From Fluviicola sp. (GTDB taxonomy: Bacteria > Bacteroidota > Bacteroidia > Flavobacteriales_D > Crocinitomicaceae), in NCBI RefSeq assembly GCF_030151805.1, contig NZ_JASLCN010000483.1, forward strand, positions 1 through 10,887: DNA of 10,887 nucleotides. The letters are read 5' to 3'. The position numbers and the translations under genes were made by a program. Under the pieces are notes generated by a model that did no database searches, was not told the DNA's origin, and was given only the letters and a program-made list of their open reading frames with translations. Within the stretch, counting starts at the first letter, position 1. Each line of letters begins with the position of its first letter. Below, in pieces: positions 7,492 to 10,887 of the stretch.

Positions 7492-7577
7492 TTTATTGAA
7501 AAGAGATTTATTTCCCGGATGAATTGTTAATACAACACAAAAGCTTCATTCATAAGGCTTAAACGACTCTTTTTCCG

Positions 7578-7585
7578 TAACTTTG
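7578..7585 (+). promoter_or_regulatory. -7 box of ygiQ, nearly leaderless
   Basis: TAACTTTG is an exact match to the Bacteroidota -7 consensus TAnnTTTG. It ends 4 bases before the ygiQ ATG, so the transcript would start at or within a base or two of the start codon. No clear TTG is seen 19-21 bases upstream. The N-terminal residues just after this ATG are conserved in the family, so a later start is unlikely. Confidence 0.5.
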
Positions 7586-7589
7586 CCGC

Positions 7590-9536
7590 ATGGAATTAGA
7601 AAGACCGATAACGGACTGGTTACCACTTACTAAGAAAGAGGTTGAAAAAAGAGGTTGGGATGAATTGGATGTCATCTTGATTTCCGGCGATGCATACGTG
7701 GATCACCCGGCTTTTGGTACGGCAGTTATCGGACGAATCATTGAAAGTGAAGGGTTTAAAATCGGAGTGATTGCACAACCCAATTGGCGCGATGATTTGC
7801 GCGATTTCAAAAAACTCGGTAAGCCAAAATACTTTTTTGGTGTAACAGCGGGTTGTATGGATTCGATGGTGAATCATTACACGGCTGGAAAGCGCTTACG
7901 TTCTACGGATGCATACACCCCGGGCGGAGTTTCAGGGTTCAGACCAGATTACGCGACAACCGTATACACGAAAATCCTGAAAGAATTGTATCCGGATGTT
8001 CCGGTTTTGATCGGTGGAATTGAAGCTTCTTTGCGAAGAGTGACTCATTACGATTATTGGAAAGATCAGTTAATGCCTTCCATCCTGATGGACTCTGAAG
8101 CAGATTTACTGGTTTACGGAATGGGGGAGCAGCCGTTAAGAGATGTTTTGCGTCTTCTGAAAAAAGGTGTCCCGTTCGGTTCATTGACAACAGTGAACCA
8201 GGTTGCATTTATTCAGGATTCTGCAACTGAATTACCGAAAAACAAGCAATGGGAAACGGTTGAATTAGCGAGTCACGAAACCTGTCAAAAGGACAAATTG
8301 GCGTATGCTGCCAATTTTAAAATCGTGGAGGTTGAATCCAATAAATTGAAGGCAAACCGTATTATTCAAAAGATCGGTGCGAAAACGCTGGTGATCAATC
8401 CTCCGTATCGTACCATGACTGAGAAAGAAATGGACCAGTCGTTTGATATGCCTTATACGCGTTTACCGCATCCGAAATACAAAAAACGCGGAACAATTCC
8501 TGCGTACGAAATGATCAAGTTTTCGATCAACATGCATCGTGGTTGTTTTGGAGGTTGTAGTTTCTGTACGATTTCCGCACACCAGGGGAAATTCATTTCT
8601 TCCAGATCCGAAAAGAGTATTCTGAATGAAATTGATGAGGTGGTAAAACATCCGGAATTTAAAGGATACTTGTCGGATATCGGAGGGCCTTCCGCGAATA
8701 TGTACCGTATGAAAGGGAAAGTGGAAGCTATCTGTGAACGTTGTTCAAGCCCGAGTTGCATTCACCCGGTGATTTGCAACAACCTGGATACTTCTCACAA
8801 AGCCATGACCGATTTGTATCGGAAAATCGATGCGCATCCGAAAATTAAGAAAGCATTTGTTGGCTCCGGTGTTCGTTATGACTTATTGGTTGATGATTTC
8901 AACAAAAATAATGAAGACGGGAATCACGACGAATATATTGAGCAATTGATCACCCGTCACGTAAGCGGTCGTTTGAAAGTGGCTCCGGAACATACTTCTG
9001 ACGCCACGTTGCGGGTAATGAGAAAGCCGTCGTTTAAGTATTTCCACAAGTTCAAGGAAAAGTACGACCGGATTTCGGAAAAGAACAAACTGAATCAACC
9101 ACTGATTCCATATTTCATTTCCTCTCATCCTGGTTGCGAAGAGGTAGATATGGCGAATCTGGCAGCTGAAACAAAGGACATGGGCTTTCAGTTGGAGCAG
9201 GTTCAGGATTTTACACCAACACCGATGACGGTTTCGGAAGTGATTTATTATACCGGAGTTCACCCGTATACACTCAAACCGATTTATACTGCTAAAGGAG
9301 CGGATGAGAAGAAAAATCAGAATCGTTTCTTCTTTTGGTACAAGCGGGAAAACAGGGATTGGATCAAAGATCGTTTGACGAAGGCTAAAAAGCCGGAATT
9401 GATCTCCCAATTGTTAGGAGATCAATATCCGAATCGTATAGTGAATAGTGCTGACGTTCAAAACAAATCTCAAAGTTCGAAAGCCGGTGGAAAAAATGTT
9501 CCCAATTGGCTTAGTGAACGGAGGAAAAGAAAATAA
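7590..9536 (+). CDS. ygiQ: YgiQ-family radical SAM protein (UPF0313)
   Basis: Encodes 648 residues. The N-terminal part (about 1-290) is the YgiQ-specific domain, with the conserved stretch ISGDAYVDHPAFGTAVIGR near residue 30. The radical SAM core starts at RGCFGGCSFC, giving the CX3CX2C cluster motif with Cys319, Cys323 and Cys326; these should hold the [4Fe-4S] cluster that cleaves S-adenosylmethionine. A further Cys-rich stretch (CERCSSPSCIHPVIC, residues about 379-393) is characteristic of this family. The C-terminal part (about 500-620, VQDFTPTPMTVSEVIYYTGVHPY) matches the DUF3362 region, followed by a basic tail ending RRKRK. Members are cytoplasmic, and the reaction and substrate are not known. 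The length is somewhat shorter than the enterobacterial form but normal for Bacteroidota. It is transcribed alone, divergent from the SDR gene and convergent with the DUF3606 gene. Confidence 0.96.
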   Translation: MELERPITDWLPLTKKEVEKRGWDELDVILISGDAYVDHPAFGTAVIGRIIESEGFKIGVIAQPNWRDDLRDFKKLGKPKYFFGVTAGCMDSMVNHYTAGKRLRSTDAYTPGGVSGFRPDYATTVYTKILKELYPDVPVLIGGIEASLRRVTHYDYWKDQLMPSILMDSEADLLVYGMGEQPLRDVLRLLKKGVPFGSLTTVNQVAFIQDSATELPKNKQWETVELASHETCQKDKLAYAANFKIVEVESNKLKANRIIQKIGAKTLVINPPYRTMTEKEMDQSFDMPYTRLPHPKYKKRGTIPAYEMIKFSINMHRGCFGGCSFCTISAHQGKFISSRSEKSILNEIDEVVKHPEFKGYLSDIGGPSANMYRMKGKVEAICERCSSPSCIHPVICNNLDTSHKAMTDLYRKIDAHPKIKKAFVGSGVRYDLLVDDFNKNNEDGNHDEYIEQLITRHVSGRLKVAPEHTSDATLRVMRKPSFKYFHKFKEKYDRISEKNKLNQPLIPYFISSHPGCEEVDMANLAAETKDMGFQLEQVQDFTPTPMTVSEVIYYTGVHPYTLKPIYTAKGADEKKNQNRFFFWYKRENRDWIKDRLTKAKKPELISQLLGDQYPNRIVNSADVQNKSQSSKAGGKNVPNWLSERRKRK

Positions 9537-9597
9537 GCAACAGGCCGCGAAAACTCAGTGAAAGTGGAAGTGGTAATTTCTTTACGACCTGTTGCTT
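9535..9597. terminator. Long-looped hairpin between convergent ygiQ and DUF3606 genes
   Basis: A perfect 10-bp stem (AAGCAACAGG at 9535-9544, CCTGTTGCTT at 9588-9597) closes a 43-base loop. The left arm overlaps the last two bases of the ygiQ stop codon. The stem is followed by TTTATAACAATTTAT on the plus strand and ATTTTCTTTTCC on the minus strand, so it could end both convergent transcripts. The loop contains GAAA and TTTC tracts that could extend the fold. Confidence 0.55.
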
Positions 9598-9612
9598 TAT
9601 AACAATTTATGC

Positions 9613-9819
9613 CTAAAAAGCAATGTCACGTGACGACCAAACTTGCAGCAATGATTTGTTCATGTGTAAGTAACTTTCAATAGCACTTACGGAAGATCCA
9701 ACTTTTGAAATGCAATAAAGCAATTCTTCTTCTGAACATTTCAATTCACTACTCCAATAGGAAATATTCGTCTTGTTGTGAATATCGACTCTTGGTTTGT
9801 TTACTAGGTCATGTAACAT
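9613..9819 (-). CDS. Small DUF3606-family protein
   Basis: Encodes 68 residues. The central segment ISYWSSELKCSEEELLYCIS plus KVGSSVSAIESYL (about 19-51) fits the DUF3606 pattern (I-x-YW-x-x-ELG-x-SEEEL-x-x-A-x-x-x-VG-x-S-x-x-x-x-x-YL). This family of short soluble proteins of 55-75 residues has no known function, and the length is normal. There is no signal peptide or membrane segment, so it should be cytoplasmic. Cys28 and Cys36 are not known as family features. The start is supported by a near-consensus promoter 31 bases upstream. It is divergent from the 109-residue protein gene, with a shared 227-base control region, and convergent with ygiQ. Confidence 0.8.
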   Translation of the reverse strand: MLHDLVNKPRVDIHNKTNISYWSSELKCSEEELLYCISKVGSSVSAIESYLHMNKSLLQVWSSRDIAF

Positions 9820-9850
9820 TTAAACAATGAATTAATTTCTTTTCTTGAGA

Positions 9851-9881
9851 CAAATGTATGGGGTCAATTTGACTTGCACAA
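9851..9881 (-). promoter_or_regulatory. Promoter of the DUF3606 gene
   Basis: On the minus strand TTG (9879-9881), a 20-base spacer and TACATTTG (9851-9858) match the Bacteroidota consensus TTG, about 20 bases, TAnnTTTG fully. The -7 box ends 31 bases before the ATG at 9819. This is the best promoter in the window. Confidence 0.7.
9863..9873. promoter_or_regulatory. Palindrome in the DUF3606 promoter spacer, candidate operator
   Basis: GTCAATTTGAC is an 11-base palindrome (GTCAA, one base, TTGAC) lying wholly between the -33 and -7 elements of the DUF3606 promoter. A protein bound here would repress. It is short, so chance is possible. Confidence 0.35.
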
Positions 9882-9917
9882 CCGTATTTTTACTGAAAAT
9901 GCATTGCGGAAAACCAC

Positions 9918-9941
9918 ATTTTTTCACATTGTTGAAAAAAT
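9918..9941. repeat. AT-rich inverted repeat in the divergent control region
   Basis: ATTTTTTCA (9918-9926) and TGAAAAAAT (9933-9941) form a perfect 9-bp stem with a 6-base loop. It sits between the two divergent promoters, upstream of both, so it is not a terminator of a known transcript. It may be a protein-binding or bent-DNA site. The low complexity of the arms makes chance plausible. Confidence 0.35.
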
Positions 9942-9988
9942 TAATCGCGTTAAAATCAACCTTCTAGTTGTATTTCTCCTTTTGGGGG

Positions 9989-10020
9989 TTTGGAAGTTCA
10001 ATTTATTCCCTCTAATATTG
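9989..10020 (+). promoter_or_regulatory. Promoter of the 109-residue protein and membrane protein operon
   Basis: TTTG (9989-9992), a 20-base spacer and TAATATTG (10013-10020) match the Bacteroidota promoter pattern with one mismatch in the -7 box. The box ends 26 bases before the ATG at 10047, the same distance as for the SDR gene. Confidence 0.6.
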
Positions 10021-10046
10021 ACTGTATAACTTAAACTATAATTATT

Positions 10047-10376
10047 ATGTCATTTAATGGAAATGAGGGAGAACCAATCTCCTTGGAACAAGGTGCAGAA
10101 TTAACAGGAAGGTACCAAACGAATCATCCGAATTCCATCATCGCGGGGGCTATCGGTAAAACGAATATTGACGCTCTTTTAGCACAGTCTGATTGTCATG
10201 GGATACGAGTGTATCTTGGAGAAAATGTTGATGGAAAAACAGAGTATGTTTGGGTTGGTGTAGACTCAAATGGAAATGATATCCTGAATCTGATTATTGA
10301 CAGAACAGTCATGTGTCCTACTACTTGTGGGGGGAATAACCCGTTAAACAGCATTTTGAAAAGCGGTTTGAAATAA
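10047..10376 (+). CDS. Small conserved-looking protein of unknown function with a CPTTC motif
   Basis: Encodes 109 residues. There is no signal peptide and no membrane segment, so it should be cytoplasmic. The N-terminus MSFNGNEGEPISLEQGAELT, a central CHGIRVYLG (from Cys50), the stretch VWVGVDSNGNDIL (68-80) and a C-terminal CPTTCGGNNPLNS (90-102) resemble small uncharacterised Bacteroidota proteins I recall with the same ends; no named domain is known to me. Cys50, Cys90 and Cys94 could bind a metal or be redox-active, which is inference only. The composition is otherwise acidic and globular. The start is supported by a good promoter 26 bases upstream. Its stop is 4 bases before the start of a multi-span membrane protein, so the two are almost certainly co-transcribed and probably work together. 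It is divergent from the DUF3606 gene. Confidence 0.75.
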   Translation: MSFNGNEGEPISLEQGAELTGRYQTNHPNSIIAGAIGKTNIDALLAQSDCHGIRVYLGENVDGKTEYVWVGVDSNGNDILNLIIDRTVMCPTTCGGNNPLNSILKSGLK

Positions 10377-10380
10377 TAGA

Positions 10381-10887
10381 ATGAGTGATTGGGTGTATTT
10401 TGTTCTTTCATCCTACATCCTGCCTTTAGGAATGGGAGTGGCGCTTTTAATTCAAAAGCGCCTTTCTTTTGTTGGACTCATATTATGGTTGTACCTGCTG
10501 TTTACAGTTCTTGTAGATATAGGAGGTGCTGTTTTAGCTTTTAGTGGGATCAATAATCTCTGGCTTTACCGCATTTACATGTATGCAGAATTAATATTTC
10601 CCGGACTTTTCTTTTTGAACCAGTTTTCAAAGAGAAGAGGGAAGATTCTTGTTCTGATCATATCTTTATCGGCAATTGTGCTGACTACGATCACCAATTT
10701 ATTTGATGACTGGCAGAGTTATGCGTCAATGCAAACATTCATTACTTTTGGATGTGCATCATCTATCATTATCAGTTATTTTGTTGAGATGTTTCAGCTG
10801 GAAAAAGTGTTTAATCCATTCAAAGATGTTTATTTCATAGTTGGAGCAACATTGCTTTTAGGACAATCCTGTACCTTAATTTATTAT
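10381..10887 (+). CDS. Multi-span membrane protein, 5' part only (runs off the window)
   Basis: An open frame starts at ATG 10381 and continues without a stop for 169 codons to the window edge, so the C-terminus is missing. About six hydrophobic segments are visible at residues 5-24, 31-54, 62-80, 89-108, 119-138 and 150-169, separated by short charged loops (QKR 25-27, KRRGK 84-88, DDW 109-111, NPFKD 145-149). This is an inner-membrane protein. No transporter, enzyme or sensor motif is present in the visible part. It could be a stand-alone membrane protein or the N-terminal membrane sensor of a larger protein such as a histidine kinase; the missing part would decide. The start is 4 bases after the stop of the 109-residue CPTTC protein, implying one operon and a shared role. 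Confidence 0.75.
   Translation, partial: MSDWVYFVLSSYILPLGMGVALLIQKRLSFVGLILWLYLLFTVLVDIGGAVLAFSGINNLWLYRIYMYAELIFPGLFFLNQFSKRRGKILVLIISLSAIVLTTITNLFDDWQSYASMQTFITFGCASSIIISYFVEMFQLEKVFNPFKDVYFIVGATLLLGQSCTLIYY

Noticed and set aside
8883..9410. A 175-codon open frame on the minus strand inside ygiQ
   Set aside because: It is antisense to a strongly conserved radical SAM gene, and its protein has a shadow-like composition with no motif.
10196..10411. A 71-codon minus-strand frame over the CPTTC protein gene
   Set aside because: It overlaps two co-directional plus-strand genes, lacks a promoter-like box and encodes no recognisable protein.
1..10887. CRISPR arrays, insertion sequences, tRNA or rRNA genes, attachment sites
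   Set aside because: No regularly spaced repeats, transposase motifs, cloverleaf-like segments or long direct repeats were seen in either strand by eye.

Overview
The window looks like chromosomal DNA of a Bacteroidota bacterium, most likely a Flavobacteriales relative such as the Crocinitomicaceae/Fluviicola group. The evidence is moderate GC, no Shine-Dalgarno-like sequences before the starts, promoter boxes of the Bacteroidota type (TTG, about 20 bases, then TAnnTTTG), export signals ending in ASA|Q or in a lipobox, and protein families common in that phylum. The genus is inferred, not shown.

Layout, left to right. A perfect hairpin (5-40) lies downstream of a leftward pair: a MarR-type regulator (1004-1462) followed by a DUF4349-type lipoprotein with a coiled coil and a C-terminal membrane anchor (72-953). 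A strong hairpin (1549-1579) separates this pair from a second leftward pair. That pair is a 317-residue lipoprotein of unknown function (5524-6477) and a very large exported protein of about 1290 residues with scattered MORN-variant repeats (1602-5474). Next comes a leftward short-chain dehydrogenase (6633-7385) with its own hairpin terminator. A 204-base divergent region with promoters and palindromes leads to a rightward YgiQ-family radical SAM protein (7590-9536). A long-looped hairpin, apparently working in both directions, separates ygiQ from a convergent small DUF3606 gene (9613-9819).

The right end is the accessory-looking part. From a 227-base divergent region with two good promoters, a DUF3606 gene reads left. 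Reading right are a 109-residue protein with a CPTTC motif near its C-terminus (10047-10376) and, 4 bases later, a multi-span membrane protein cut off by the window edge (from 10381). This small-protein/membrane-protein pair is the best candidate here for an undescribed system, but its function cannot be read from the sequence.

Two starts should be moved inward from the longest open frame: the MORN-repeat protein to 5474 and the dehydrogenase to 7385. In both cases a promoter-like box lies between the longer start and the preferred one. The -7-like boxes fall into two spacing classes, about 25-31 bases or only 4-5 bases before the ATG. The second class suggests leaderless or nearly leaderless mRNAs for the MarR gene, the 317-residue lipoprotein and ygiQ.
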